This document shows positions 1 through 13,900 of a DNA stretch of 64,000 nt, piece after piece. The stretch covers positions 9,912,581-9,976,580 of the forward strand of contig SSBO01000003.1 in the NCBI GenBank assembly GCA_005281725.1. The letters are read 5' to 3'. The translations under genes were made by a program, and so were the position numbers. A model generated the notes under the pieces. It made no database searches, had not been told where the DNA came from, and saw only the letters and a program-made list of their open reading frames with translations. This stretch comes from Wuchereria bancrofti (taxonomy: Eukaryota; Nematoda; Chromadorea; Rhabditida; Onchocercidae). Within the stretch, counting starts at the first letter, position 1. Each line of letters opens with the position of its first letter.

Positions 1-103
1 ACGAGTTGACGTGATTGCATACGGAGTTGGTTCACCGTTAGCGCGAAAAGCAATTCTTGGCGGTGATTGCGTTGATACACGTGAAATTCTCGGTTCATTT
101 TAA
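1..103 (+). CDS. 3' end of an unidentified protein-coding gene (5' partial)
   Basis: An open frame enters from the window edge (codons from base 2) and ends at TAA 101-103, giving a 33-residue tail that contains VIAYGVGSPLARKAILGG and ends REILGSF. Codon use is clearly protein-like and richer in G+C than the DNA that follows, which is AT-rich and full of stops. The tail is not hydrophobic and shows no motif I can name. The next gene starts only about 175 bases downstream on the same strand. The family cannot be assigned from this fragment. Confidence 0.6.
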   Translation, partial: RVDVIAYGVGSPLARKAILGGDCVDTREILGSF

Positions 104-278
104 CTGATAAAACTATCTTTTTTTTTTCGAAAATGTTAAATAAAGTTTAATAATGAAGTAGTATAACAATAAATTTTAATAATTTTGATAAATAAATTCT
201 TAAAAAATTTTAACAATTAAATATAAATAGATTTTCATTTTTTATTTTTAATTTTTTCATATAATACTAAAAGAAAGA

Positions 279-1167
279 ATGATGATAATGCAATATTATA
301 ATATTTTTCTTTTATTTCTTTCTTCATTTTCATCGTTTTTCTTATGCCTCAGTAATACTTAGAATTTGTATTTTTAATTACAACACTTTATATTTTTTAT
401 TTTATTTTTAAAATTTATACTTTAATTATAACATTTCACATTTTTATTTTATTTTTTATATAATTTAATTCTTCGTTTTCCTTTTCTCTCTCTCTCTCTC
501 TTCTTTTAATACAATATTTAATATTTTTATTTTATTTTTTTTATGTATTTAAATTTGAAATATTGAGAAAGTATAATTTTCTTTTTTTTTCACATAATTT
601 TTATTTAGGTCCACCACTTACGGAATTAATTGATACATATTTGAGTGTTGCTGGTGCAAATTACGGTATAATATCATGTTTTATACCGATACCGGTAGGT
701 GCATGCAATCGTAGAACCGGTTTACATTGCCGGTCAACATTTTTGCAAGATATTAATGGACAAATTTCATATGAAGGCACATTCATCTTTAGCATTTTCT
801 CAGATTCCGATGAAAAGGTTAATGTGCAATTTTTACTGATAATAAATAATTTAGTAAATGTTAAAATGTTTGATTATTGTTTGATAAGAATTATTGCATT
901 AATTTATTTATCAATTCATAAGGAAGTATATTAAAAATGAATGAAAATGATAAAATAATTTGATCAATTTTAGAAAATAATTTTTTTCGTCTTTTTTTTT
1001 AATCGAAATTTGAATTATAGGTTGGTTATCGTGGTTGCAATACATTACTGAGTCCGATTAGAGGTGAAACCGGATTTGTAAAGAAGGAATTACTAAGTCA
1101 TGATTTGACTATTGATAAGACGTATGAAATGCAACGAAATTTCATTCAAAAACAGCGACCGTTTTAA
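279..1167 (+). CDS. small secreted protein, three exons, nematode type, function unknown
   Basis: Exons 279-351, 609-817 and 1021-1167; phases match at both introns (1, then 0), giving 142 residues. Exon 1 encodes a classic signal peptide: a short start followed by a long run rich in F, L and S that ends FFLCLS. The mature part begins PPLTELIDTYLSVAGANYG and holds four cysteines (in IISC, VGAC, GLHC and YRGC), which suggests two disulfides. It ends in a basic tail, QKQRPF. Start 279 is the first of three clustered ATGs (279, 282, 288) and no other exon with a signal sequence was seen upstream. I do not recognise the family. An alternative is that exons 2 and 3 belong to the gene ending at 103, but that frame already closes with a stop. 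Confidence 0.65.
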
Positions 1168-4100
1168 TCAAATAAATCCGTTTTTTTTTCACCTGTAATT
1201 GCTTCTCATTAATTACAAATATTTCCAATTGTTGGTTTTATTTAAAAATTAATAAATGACAAATGTTTAGTTGGAAAAAAAAAATGGCAGTGACAATTTT
1301 TTAATTTGAAATAGCTAAAGAGAATGGAACTTATCACATTATCATCATTTGAGGAATTTTTCAATTGATAGAAATTCTTTGATTTTGTGATTGATTGATT
1401 AATTGAGAGAGAGAGAAAAAGATTATCCGATTATTAAATGATTGAGAGAGATTTCTCTGCTCTTAATTAATTGAGAGAAATTCTCTGATTCTTGATTTGA
1501 TTAATTATCATATGATAATAATTGAAGTAAAAGGAGAAATTAATGCATACAATGCATTATTGATAATAGTGATGATAAATTGAAGTGATAGTGATGAATT
1601 ATTGAGATGATAAATAATGATGTTTTAATATTGGAACTATAAACAGGAACTAATCATCAAAACATTTAAATAAATTAGCAGAAATATACTAATTGCTATA
1701 TAACAATTTATTAGCATTTAATTTTGCAACATTTGAAATATTAGCAGGATAAAATTTTAAATAATAATCAAATTTAGTGGAACAATTTGATAGTTATTTC
1801 CAACATTTTTTAAAGGTATCTTTGTTGCGATCATATTTGATGTGTATTTTATATGATAATATTAAAATAATTCAAGTACTTGAATGAATGCATTTTAATT
1901 CCGAAAAAAAAAAAAAGGAAAAAACATCTCAGATCATTTTGACTTCAAAGAGTAAATCATTTTAAATCATTTTAACATTAGAAAAAATCATCTCAAATCA
2001 TTCTTAATTGAAGCAATTTTTTTCTAAGGAATTGTAGCATATCGAAATAATTCTAATAATTAAAATGATAGAAAAAAAAAAGCCACAAGAAATTACGATT
2101 TGAGAGATAAATTAATCATAATTGATTATTTTCAAAAAACAAGCAGCATATTATCATAATTTTGACTCCAGAAAAAAAATCTTTTTATCATTGTATGATA
2201 AAAGTTATTCCGGAAAAGTAAATGTAAACTCTGATGTTTATTTATTATTCATTATTTATCTTATCATTATTACCCTTAATTATTAAGCAGTTCATACAGC
2301 AATTTGCAGGATATAGTTGTTGAGTTTTTCTTTTTCTTAAAAAGTTAATATTAGTGTGACAAGTTATTTTTTTAACCTGAAATAATATTTATCTGCAAAA
2401 TCCTATTTTATTAAATTTAGATTAAATGTGAAGTATTAATTTCATTAATGAAATGCTCATTATTTTGATTAGGTGTAAGCATTTAAATTTGAAGTTCAGG
2501 ATTTTAAAGTTTAGAATTTAAAGATTATGATAATAATTTGGACATTAAATCTTAGTTATTCTCATGCCTATATTAGAATTTGATTTGATAATTTTATTTG
2601 ATATTAAACTTAACTTTCCATGATTACATTGAGCCTAATTTAGTATTTCCGGAAAAGACCCGAAGACTTTTTTAGAATTCATTAATGTTAAGAATTGTTA
2701 ACAAACTTAACAAAAATTCATTAATGTTAAGAATTGTTAACAAAAAAAAAATTGAGAATGTTTTATTTTATCAAATGATAATTGATAATAGTTATGGTTA
2801 TAAATCATTCATGATGAAAATCATTTCGAAACAATATAATTTTGTTACAAATTATATTAAATTTACTACATATAAATGATTAGTGTAAATTAAATCCGGT
2901 AAATCCGGAATATAACTGAATGATATAAATGGATGTCTAAAATTGCTTAGATTACTTGATAAATTTGTGACTTACAACCGAAAAATTCTTCTGCTATTAT
3001 TGTCGTATACTATTATCAGATATCAATATTTGTCTGATAGATGAGTTTTACTTTTTTTATTAAATGATTTCAACTTATTAAATATTATTCTACTTTAGAC
3101 AAAATTTTTCATGATTATGAATGTATGTTATTTTATCAGTGATCTTATTTTAATTTACGAGAAATCACGTCATTTAAGAGTACAATTAACAGGTGTGGTA
3201 ATTCGTATCGTATTTACGTGAAACATACGTGAAACATTTTGAAATTATTGTGCAAAAATGTATTTTTGATAATTAGAAAATGTTTACTGTTACGCATAAT
3301 GTATGTTATTTCCATATATTAGATATTCTAGCAATAATTAATCTGTCTGTCAGAAAATATTACCGTTAGAATGAACAATGATGAATGTCATTCTCATATG
3401 ATATGTGTGAATTTTGCCAATTTATAATGAAGTTAATTTTTGGAGTTATATCACTTTGATATAAACCAATAGGTGCTTCGCTTGTAAATAATAGCATATA
3501 TGCTAGTTGTATCAAATTGAATAGAATCGATAAAAATAAGTTATTATTGTAACGAATGAATGGTATTCTCTTATTAGACCAAATATTATTGGCCATACAA
3601 TAAGATGTAATTATCAAAAAAAAAAAAAAATAATTTACAATTAATTAATTTTGTTAGTGCACTGAAGAATCACTATAATTTTATTATGATTTTTCCTTCT
3701 CAGAATCATAAAAACATCTTATGTTGCCAGTTTGCAGTGTATCCACCAATCATGTAATCTTCAATCAATCAATCAATCAATCATGCATTGGCAAAAAGAC
3801 AAAGTAGAAAAAAAAAGGAAGAAAGAAACAGCATATGTGTTGGATGCATTTGCATAAATTTCTTGAAGAGTTCAAAGATTCAAACGAAAGCTTCCCATTT
3901 CAAAGAATGCTTTCGATTGATAAATTGACGAGGAAACCAATCGACTACTTTCACCGATTGAGAAACAAGTTGTTGACAATGGATAAAAAATGAACCAAGA
4001 AAAAAAAAGGAGGAGGAAAAAAAAAGAGAACAATCTATAGCGTCTTATATCACATAACAAGAAACACCAGTCTCATACAACATCGTATTTTCAAAGCCAA

Positions 4101-4977
4101 TTCCGATAGAAGAGAAAATTCATTTGTATCCTTAAAAGAATTCCATATACTACTAATATAAATTAGATAAGTAACCATTGAACTTTGACAGATTTAACTT
4201 TTTTATTATATATAACAATTCCAATAATTTTTGCTCAACTGAATCTCTTAATTTAGAAGTATTTAAAATAAAATACCAGCAAATTAATCTCCCTTATAAC
4301 TCATTACGAAAAGGATAAACTAATTAATACTATTATAGCAGCATATAATAGATACAATTAATCTTGCAAGCAGCAAACGCTGACATGCGACATGTCCTTT
4401 TTAGACTTCCTTAGGATGAGAAATGACAAAAATGAATCTATCTAGGCGAAAATTGAAAATAGCAAAATCTGTTCCATAAATGAAATAAATGTACAGATTG
4501 AAGGTCACATATCGCACTAGCTTAAATCGAACAATAATAAATAAGACAAAGAAAGAAGCAAAACATTGAAAAATGGCATAAAATACAAGAACACAAAGAA
4601 TAGACGTAAATTCATCGTTGCGCAAACATGAGGAAAGAAGCACTTGCTGGTGTACCACATTTGAAAATTTCAATTTCGAGTTGTTAAATTTGATATAAAA
4701 TGAAACAAAAGAGGATATAAAAATTGTATTGCTATGTAATGAATTACTGATAATCTAAATAGGTCTTTCATTAGGTTATATGCCATAATATACATCATTT
4801 TTATCAGGATTACTAATCTGTCCCTTCCCGAAAAAACCGAGCAAGAATTTCTCTAGACATAAAATTAAGGCGTAAAACTATGGGAGAGTAAATTCCAGAA
4901 AAAGAAAAGAAAAAAAAGAAGAAAAAAGACAAACTAATTGGAAGATAAAATTAACTTGTTTAAAGAAATAATGACAA
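1168..4977. other. AT-rich intergenic DNA
   Basis: No convincing multi-exon gene was found between the small secreted gene and the 3' end of ifg-1. The stretch holds a 39-bp-period duplication near 2676-2744, GA/TC-rich runs near 1400-1500, an (ATCA)n run near 3757-3782, and a short protein-like + strand reading near 3833-3990 described under findings. The part from about 4400 to 4970 is likely 3' UTR of the - strand ifg-1 gene. Confidence 0.5.
2676..2744. repeat. two-copy direct repeat, 39-bp period
   Basis: The same 30 bases (AATTCATTAATGTTAAGAAT, then TGTTAACAAA) occur at 2676-2705 and again at 2715-2744. They contain the palindromes GTTAAC and CATTAATG. Confidence 0.8.
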
Positions 4978-7900
4978 CTAGTTGAGCAATAATTGATAGA
5001 GATTTTTGCCAAATGATAACTGACATGATTTGAGCTCATCCACCAACGAATCTGAATGTAAATCCTTGATTTCATCAAATGCCATTCCTGTTGACGACAC
5101 TTGTCCATCACGATCATGCTCTATTTCTACCTGCATTTGAAAAATAACTTTTTTAGATCTGTTTTTAATTAAAACATAATTTTGATTAAAATGGAACAAT
5201 TTTTTTTTTGTAAGCAATATGATGTAAAAATAAAACATTTCATTTAAAATCAAATGAATCAAAAAAAAAGAAAAGAAAATAGCTAGCTCAAAATCAGAAT
5301 TATAACATACGAGTCGTTTGAGCACACTGACAAGAAGGGCGTATGGTTTCCTTGAATCAGCATCAGCATTCTTAAATGATTCCTTGAAATCTCCCAGTGA
5401 TGGTCGAGGACCTTCAAAATGCTGCACCTCACACATTATTGACCAACTTATCACTTCCGCTACACATTCCCATATCCTCATGTTATCTTCCCAAAGTTCC
5501 ATTTCCACCACTTGTGTGCAATAATCTGCAACCCTGAAAATATATGATTACAATCCCACAGGCTTCTTCAGTAAAACTATTAACTTAACTAAAAACAGTT
5601 AAAAGAATTTAACCAAACATATCCTGCTTCTGTTTTCTTCCCTTCCGTTTTCTTATTTAATTTTTACCTAAAAAAAATGAGAAAATAAAGCCTTAATTTC
5701 ATTCAAGGAATTTGCTCATATTAAAGTCTAGAAAAAAAAATCATTAAACCATACAATTCTGATGATCACTAATCATGACATATTTATATTTCATCACTTA
5801 CTATTTCAATCAGTGCCACTTTTTTTTTGGCATCAAATATCGCCTATGAAATAAATATGCAAACATAAAACTCTATTAACAGTGATAAGCGAACCCTCGA
5901 AGAGCATGTCCTTTGATATCAGATCGCTGTAAACACCTGCATATCACTTGACCAACATATCGCCTACGTGGATTCCGAATATCTCCATTAGTTTTTTCAA
6001 CACCTATCTTCATCAGTAATCGAAATGCTTGTCGAACTCGACGCAGGTCCACGTTCATCGTCCTCTCATCGATCATTATTTCCATAATCGATTGGAATAG
6101 CTGTAAGTTAAACATGTGATAATGCCAAATTAATGTACCACAATACTGAATTCAATGAAAATATCTTGTCAGATGTCATAATTTCAAAAAACTGCTATTG
6201 CTGGCTATGCTTGACGAAAATTCTCTAATCAACCAAAACTTCGTGTCTTGGTTTAGAAAAAAATTTTCCTGACAAAATTATCAATATCATTATACTATAG
6301 TACAAATCATGCATTACTTCTCTCATCTTTAATATATTAGAGAAAGGTGAAACGCAAAAATATCACCAATTCAATATTTGAAGAATCGGAGAAATATTCA
6401 TGTAATTCTCGATATAATGATCCAAATATTTCTTTCTCATCCAATTCACTTCCTCTGCCACTTTGATTCCCGTCTTTGATTTCATCATCCACAGTTGATG
6501 ATGGTGGTGATGAACCACCGGCTGCTATACCCGCATATCCACGCCTTAATGCGTTAGAGCTTGCACTGTGTGTTACAGCGCTTGCTGCTGCGATAGCCTA
6601 AATTGCACTTTCATTTTTACTAGTAGCAAAGCAAATGGATTGATTATATTATCAGTTAAAATGAACAAACATTTTATTTTCTGATCATGAAACGTTGATA
6701 TTACTTACAGCACTGCGTTCTTCATCTCTAGATTTCCTAGATTCTGATGGTTCTCGACTCGATGGTTGAGAGTTATCACGAGAAGCTAACGTGCCACGTC
6801 CCGCTCCACGACCAAGCGTACCACGAGATAATATACTCCTATCCATTTGCTGTCCTCCACCAATTGCACCACCTGCAAATGGAGGTCGGCGTGCACCAAG
6901 TGACTGTGGTTGATCGACCTGTAATACTTGCATCTACATGGACATCGACAATTTACATCAAAAAAAAAAAAAACTATCAAATCACTGTAGCTAATATTAA
7001 TGTGAAAGCAATATTTTAAAAATATAACAGTCTTCTCAAAAAAAAAAAAAAAAATATAATAATCGATCCATTACATAACTCACTTCATATATAAGCATTA
7101 AGTAGTTCCAATTTACAGAGAGTGTCTTGATTAATTGCTGAATTTATAAAATAAGATTGCAGAAGTCAAATAAAATGAAGAGATGATTAATAACTTAGCA
7201 ACATACACTATTCAAAGTTTGATTTTTCCTACTAGCAGTGTTAGCAACAAGATTAGCAGCTCCAGCAGCTCGTGCTTTCTGATCACGACTTGGCTCACCA
7301 ACTCTTGATCCGTATTGACGACCATCTTGTGACTGCCTTCCAATTAATACTGGTCTTTGGTTTCGCTTATCCAACGAGGTACGACCCTCATATCGTTTTT
7401 TATTAGCATACTGCAAACAAAATTTTCGAAAAACCACAATAATACACAGCATATATTTTTAGAGATAAATATGGGAGAAAATTTACTCAGTAAACTTTCA
7501 AGAACATACTTGCTCACGCTGCAACCTATTTGCCATTTCTTCCCTTCGAGCTTCATCATGTACTTCTTCTAGAGTTTTTGGTCCACTTTCAGATGTTCGT
7601 GGTACCCATTTATTCTGAAAGCAGGAATAAAAACCATTTTTTTTTTTCTTTTGATAAAAAGATTCAAATCAATCAAGACAATCATTCAATATGTATGTCA
7701 AAAACTACCACGGAATATTCTCAAAAAAGATAACCACATTTCGAAATATGAGTGAAAATAAAATGAGAAATTAAAACCGGACCATTTACTAAATTAGCAA
7801 ATATCATTAACAAGATGAGCACCACCAATACGGAACTTAATAGATAGGTTCAAATTAGTTTCCATCCCGTTTTTGTGCGAAAAAAAAGAAAGACTTAGAA

Positions 7901-10900
7901 ACGAACATCTCTTAGTTCGATAAGATTGAGGATCAAAAACCGAACGCGATTTGATACTTTTGTTGAAACTTCGTTAAGATGTTCGAAATAAAGATTCGTA
8001 TTGAATTCTTCGTGTTTTTGCGCTTCTTGAGGGTGATCTTGCTGCGCATGTGGATCCGATAATCCCGATTGGTAACTTGCTTGTTGTTGACACTGACGAT
8101 CAGCTAATTTGCCTACCGATTCAAGCATTTTGACAGCACATTCTATACTTTCTTCATCACCATCCTGTAAGTAGAACCAATATTCCTTCCAATTTCATTA
8201 AGAGCAATTTTGGATGTATCAAAAAATTCATAATGAAGCAGTAAATATGATATTAAAAGCGGAGGAAGTGTAATTAATTATGATCATCTTAATCGAAATC
8301 AAATTTTGGAAATATTTTTAAGGACTAACTAACCGGTGATTCACTGTGATTTTTGAGCAAATGCACTATACACCAATTCAAAATCCGTGGTACTATTAAT
8401 TCATGCCTAAATAGTTGTCCAATAAATCCTATATTGCCTAACATTCGCCGCCGTTCTCGTGCTTCCATTTCCATCAATTCTATTTTTAATTCGCGTTTCT
8501 TTTTCTCCTGAAAGAAGTGAAACAATTCTAAACAAGAATATGGCACATTATTTTTCTCACCACATAACCCTAAACTTAAAAGAATTTTATTCAATTGCAA
8601 TCATGCAATCAGTACCCAATCTGTTATTAAAAGCAATTTTAAAAAAAAAGCTTCGAAAGGAACCTTAGCATTAGCTAAAAATTTGAAAATTAATAATATA
8701 AAAAACATTTTCGTTTCGCTTTTTGCAAACGGTAAAAAGTATTAATGAAAGTTGCTGCTAAATATATTAACACTACCTTCAAAATTTCATTAATACTTAT
8801 TTTTCTCTACTCAAATACAGTATCTCCGCCAATTCTCTGAATTTCCTTTCGTTTAAAATTTTTCCTCTCCCTGTCATAAAATTAAAATTTATAAACAGTT
8901 GCAGGTTTCATACAAGACACTTACATCAGTTTCTTTCTCCATTTCAATTTTCTTATTGTTGATTTCAGACATTCTCTTCTCTTCGAAAGTATTCTGACAC
9001 CGAGTCAATAATGCACTTCGAAATTTTGATTTATCTTTTGATTCTTTTGATTCTTTCACCACTTGCATTTTGCAAAGGTCACTTAAACACATTCAATTTT
9101 TCCACTAATTTTCCAATGAACTTTTCTTGCCATTTATCGTGAATTCCAAAAATCACACATCAAAAATGAACATAGTTTTTCTATTTCAACTTATCAATCT
9201 ATCATCAATTCTTTTATTTTCTAAACAATTTGAAAGAATACAGTTAACAAAAAAGGAAGAATTGTCCACAAAAATGCAGCAGTAATTATTCCTATTAAAC
9301 TCACAGAACATTTAACACGTTCTGCCTTATACACCGTTTTGTTTTGCCAATATTTCAAAGAAATTGTACTACATTTCAAATGAAGAATTACAGTACTTAC
9401 CTGTAGAGAGCACAGAAATTTGGTTCTTCAACAGCCTTATCAAAAATAATGTTGATCACTTCACCCATTTGTTCCTTGTTTTTATAAACTTCAAAACGCA
9501 AAAAATCTCGTGACAGTTCATCGAATGTTGATGGCGTCAATTTATTCAACAAACTGCGCACACTCTTATATAATTTCTGCAACAGTAACATAACACCTTA
9601 TAATCAAATGAAATATCTAATCTAAGCAAGACTACACTGAATTTGCCATAAGCTTCATGAATAACTATGTACAATTTTATAGAAATATTTGTTCTTTGAA
9701 AAATTTTCTAACAAGGGAATCTCGTCTATTTTACCTGATTAGCATCAATATTTCTTTCGGGTTTCCATGCATTTTCAGCTTTATGTAATTTCACCGGTTC
9801 ACGATTAGGCCGATCAATTGATGGTCGACTTACCGCTGGCTAAAACTAGTAGGAAATTAGTGTATCAGCGCTGAAGCTGAACGTTGTAAGTTATGAACGA
9901 TCGATAAAAAATTAGAAAACAAAATTAATTACGAACCCTTTTGCGATCACGCTCACGCTGATTTGAATGAGTCCGATCGCTAAGTCTTCCATGATACTAG
10001 AATTAATAAATTAATTTAAGATGTAAAATTGTCATGTATTTTTATAGCATACGAAAATCTCTGCAAATTTTACCAGTTTCCGTCTTGGGAAATTTTGAAG
10101 TTCTTTCTTCGTTTTTGTGAAAATCTTTTGAAAAAAAAACATTTTCTTTTTCAAAAGACTTTCACAAATAAAAAGTGTACCGATTTTGCTTCAACACTTT
10201 TTATTTAATAATATTCGATTAAAGAAAAGAAAAATTATCAAAAAAACAAACCGCTTTTGGTTTTGATTGGCTTTTATCCACCCAACCGGGAATAAATCGA
10301 GCACCTGCACCAGCTGCACTATCGAAACGACGCTAAAAAAGTAAATTTAGATGGATCGATGATAAATACAATGAATTAATAAACACTTGTTTAAACGATA
10401 TCTAATATTTATAATGCCCATTTAATCAATATATTGTCTATGCATCGCTCTTGTCAGGATGATAGAATACTGGTTTCAAAATTTAAGTATATTCAATGTA
10501 GGTAATGTAGGTATTCAATGTAGTATATTCAATGCAAAATTTAAGTATATTCAAAAATAATAATTTTAAATGAATAAAACAATGCTAACTTGACGGTCAC
10601 CAACGGTGCCATTAGCAGGAGCTGAAGCAATGTCGATACCAAGTTCTTTCAAATCTGATACTTTTACAGGTAATACGGAATCCAAGAGGACATCCTTGAC
10701 TATATCCCGTATCAGACACAGATAATCATGACCATACACGCGTTCATTCAAATTAACAACATTCTGAAAATTTTATCAGAAAAATCATACTCAGAACTTT
10801 GTATTTTAGCCAAGCCTTCTTCTCTTCCCTTCTCTCTCTTCCCCCTCATCCACCCCCTTCTACATGAATTAAATTTTGCTTTATCTCATTGTTTTGAAAA

Positions 10901-13900
10901 AACAACATGAATTTCAATAACTTTATTATCCAGTATAAATAGTATTTTCGAAACTAACTTCATCTTTTAACATTTCCTTTTGTTTAGCAGTATATTCTTG
11001 TTTTTTTCTCATTAGCATAGCTTCAGGACTTTCTTCTACTTCAACAAATTTCTCATCTTTTTCGGCTTCTTCTTCATGCACTATTTTAACAACGGAATGA
11101 CCCCTAAAAAAGAAACACGATTGTTAAAAAATGATTAATTTGTAAGTATCGTACTTTAGTTATTTGAGTAAAACAATTTCTCAAAGTTGGTTTTTTTAAA
11201 GAAAAAAGAAAATATCATTTTTCTTACAAGTCAATTCACTGTCAATTTAAGAGCACAAAAAAAAGCGCTTATTTCAAATTTCTGTTATTAAAAATTAAAG
11301 CATTAACTTACTGTATCGAAAGAGGCAGAATATTATCATCCGTTTCTACTTGCTGCAATGGTTGATGTTTCTGATGTTCTTCGTTGCCTTTTTCATCCTC
11401 GTCATCATTTTCTTGACATTGTTCTTGTTCCTCTACTTCGTCTGCTATTATCAAAGTATCTCTTTCCTTATCATCTTTTGCAATAACCGATGTTACTATT
11501 TCAGTATTTCGTTGAGATTCCTTTTCCCGTTTGTTATCTTGTTCAATTCCTTCATCTGATTCTAAAACTATATTACATATGAAAATGATTATCAAAGATT
11601 CCTGTAAGTTGATTAGTTCTCTTCTGCAAAACTACTCGTAAATATCTACTTATGCATTTTTTACCTTTTTTTTTTCTTTTTCTTTTTTACTATATCTTCT
11701 GTGTTACGCAACAGACCTTGCGATTCAGCTGATGAAATGGAATCATTTTCTTCCACTGATTTCGGTGCTTCTACGACCACAATTTTTACTTCTTCTGCTG
11801 ACAGCTCAGGTGGAGCACTCCTTTCGACCTTAAGTAAGATGTATAAATGTAAAAATGTCAAAAAAAAAAAAGAAAAAGTTATTTCAAAATAATTCCTTTA
11901 AAAATTCTTCATAAAGAGGAAAACATTATGGTAAAGTTCAACTCATCACCTAAACTCTATATTTTTTTGAAAATTGATACCTCTTTTGACGTTAATATAG
12001 TATTGGATACTGGTGGAGCTGACGTCGACGGTCGTGGTGCAGTCATTGACGTCACATCAACGACTGCATCATTCTGGGCTGCTTGTGCTGGAAGAGATGA
12101 GGCAGTGATCGTAGGTGGTGGAGTAGATGTCACGGTAGTGACAGCATTAGAACCACCTAACACTGATTGCGCAACTTGCATTGTGAATTTTTGTGATGCA
12201 TTTGAAGGGAACGATGATGGCTGTTCACGTTTCACGTCCTGTCCTGATGAAGGGCCTCTCTTACCACCTATAAATACTCACAAAAATATTTAAAAAAGAA
12301 AATAAAATGATAAATGATAAAGTTTTTCACAGTTTCCATAAAAATAATTGCCTACCTACCTATGTAATGAAACACAGAACACTTTAAAGCACTACCATTT
12401 CTTCGTTTTTTTTTCATCCTTTTTTTTCCTCCAAAGAAAGGCATTAATGACCTAATTTTGTTTAAAAAAAAAAAATCCTCTTTCTTATAAATTGGAAGAA
12501 GAGAGTAAAAATATTCCGATAGATGAAAATTCAAGAAAAATTTGAAAAAATAATAGCAAATTCATCCTAACGCTTTATATTTTAGACATATCACTCGTAT
12601 ATGAAAATACAAACCTATGAACGGGTGAATGTGGAGAATAACGATTAAAGAGAAAATGATTAAATGAAAACTTGCAAATCTGATAATCTTCTCAGAAAAC
12701 ACCCAAACACGGTATTACCATAGTTGTCCCTTCTTAGCAAAGTAACATCTCTTACAGTCTCAAAGTCACTGCTACCATTCTTAAGACTTTAACAATTATA
12801 AATAACTGATGAAACAGTTTAAGAACGGCTATGAAATAAGCACAGAATTTCATAACGTTAAGAAAAAGAAAAAAATGAGGATAATAACAAGCTTGAAACA
12901 AGTTAATTTTTTCCACCGTAAAATAATATAATAACGGATCCTGAAACTACTATTTTATACAACTTCAGTATTTCACAACTTAGTCTTCGGTTGATAAGCA
13001 GGAACAAATTTCCTCAAGAAATCTAATAACTATTGATATTATTAACTTTATATCAATCCACCTCAGCTATCTTCTAAACATTATTTGCATAAGGATAAAT
13101 AAAAGAACAGGAATTTATAAGAAAACACAATGATTAAAAAAGCATAAAAACCTGCACAGTATTTAATGCAGTTTTTTTTCTCTTTTTTTTTTTAATTTTT
13201 TCATAACAAATATCGCTTTAGCAAGATTTACTTACTCATCCTATGTTGCTTGTTGATATTAATATCATCAATTCATTTTTATTTTCTTTTTACTTCATCC
13301 ATCTTCATTTATTCAAGTCTTTCTCCTAGTCTATATCGCCCATCTATCCAACCTTTCTACACATCATGAACCATCCCAGTAAGATGAAAAAAAAAAACCA
13401 GGAATAAACATCAGATGCGATGGAATATAGTTTGCTATTGTGCTCGCATTTCATCTGTTTCTATTTATCGTTTCAACAATGATTACTCTTTACACCTTAA
13501 CTACAGTTTCATCCATCTTTATATATAAGTGAAAAAAAAAAAGAAAAGATGGAAGAAAATTTAATTCTCAAATTTACGAAACAATCATTTCTTCTACTAG
13601 AAGCAGCAAAATATCATTCCTCAACTCTTTTCTTTCACTGAGGCAAAAGATGTTTCAACCATAATGATATCGATAAAAGAAAAAAACGGACCCATAGCTG
13701 TGTAGGAGATGAATTGCATCGATTACAGACGCAATAACGGCCCATTACTTCCCGAACCACTGACAGTCTAAATAATTTCATTCCTATTTAACATTCACTT
13801 TCACTCTTCTCTCGATTTCAATCCAAACACTTCTCAGCCTCATATTTCTTAAGTTTACCCATTTGTAAATAGTAAGAATATATTACAATACCACTACAAC

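Noticed and set aside
3366..3617. 83-residue - strand ORF
   Set aside because: No family likeness, splice partner or start context; composition fits A/T-rich background.
4401..4673. 90-residue - strand ORF with hydrophobic stretches
   Set aside because: Follows the ifg-1 stop on the same strand, so it is likely 3' UTR; T-rich DNA gives Phe/Leu/Ile-rich readings by chance.
5802..5843. A 14-codon exon (AIFDAKKKVALIEI) with good splice sites in ifg-1
   Set aside because: Including it breaks the phase of the next exon; joining 5895-6100 directly to 5311-5533 keeps the frame.
11928..12293. 121-residue + strand ORF
   Set aside because: It is the exact antisense of the ifg-1 exon 11981-12267, which has correct splice sites and phase.
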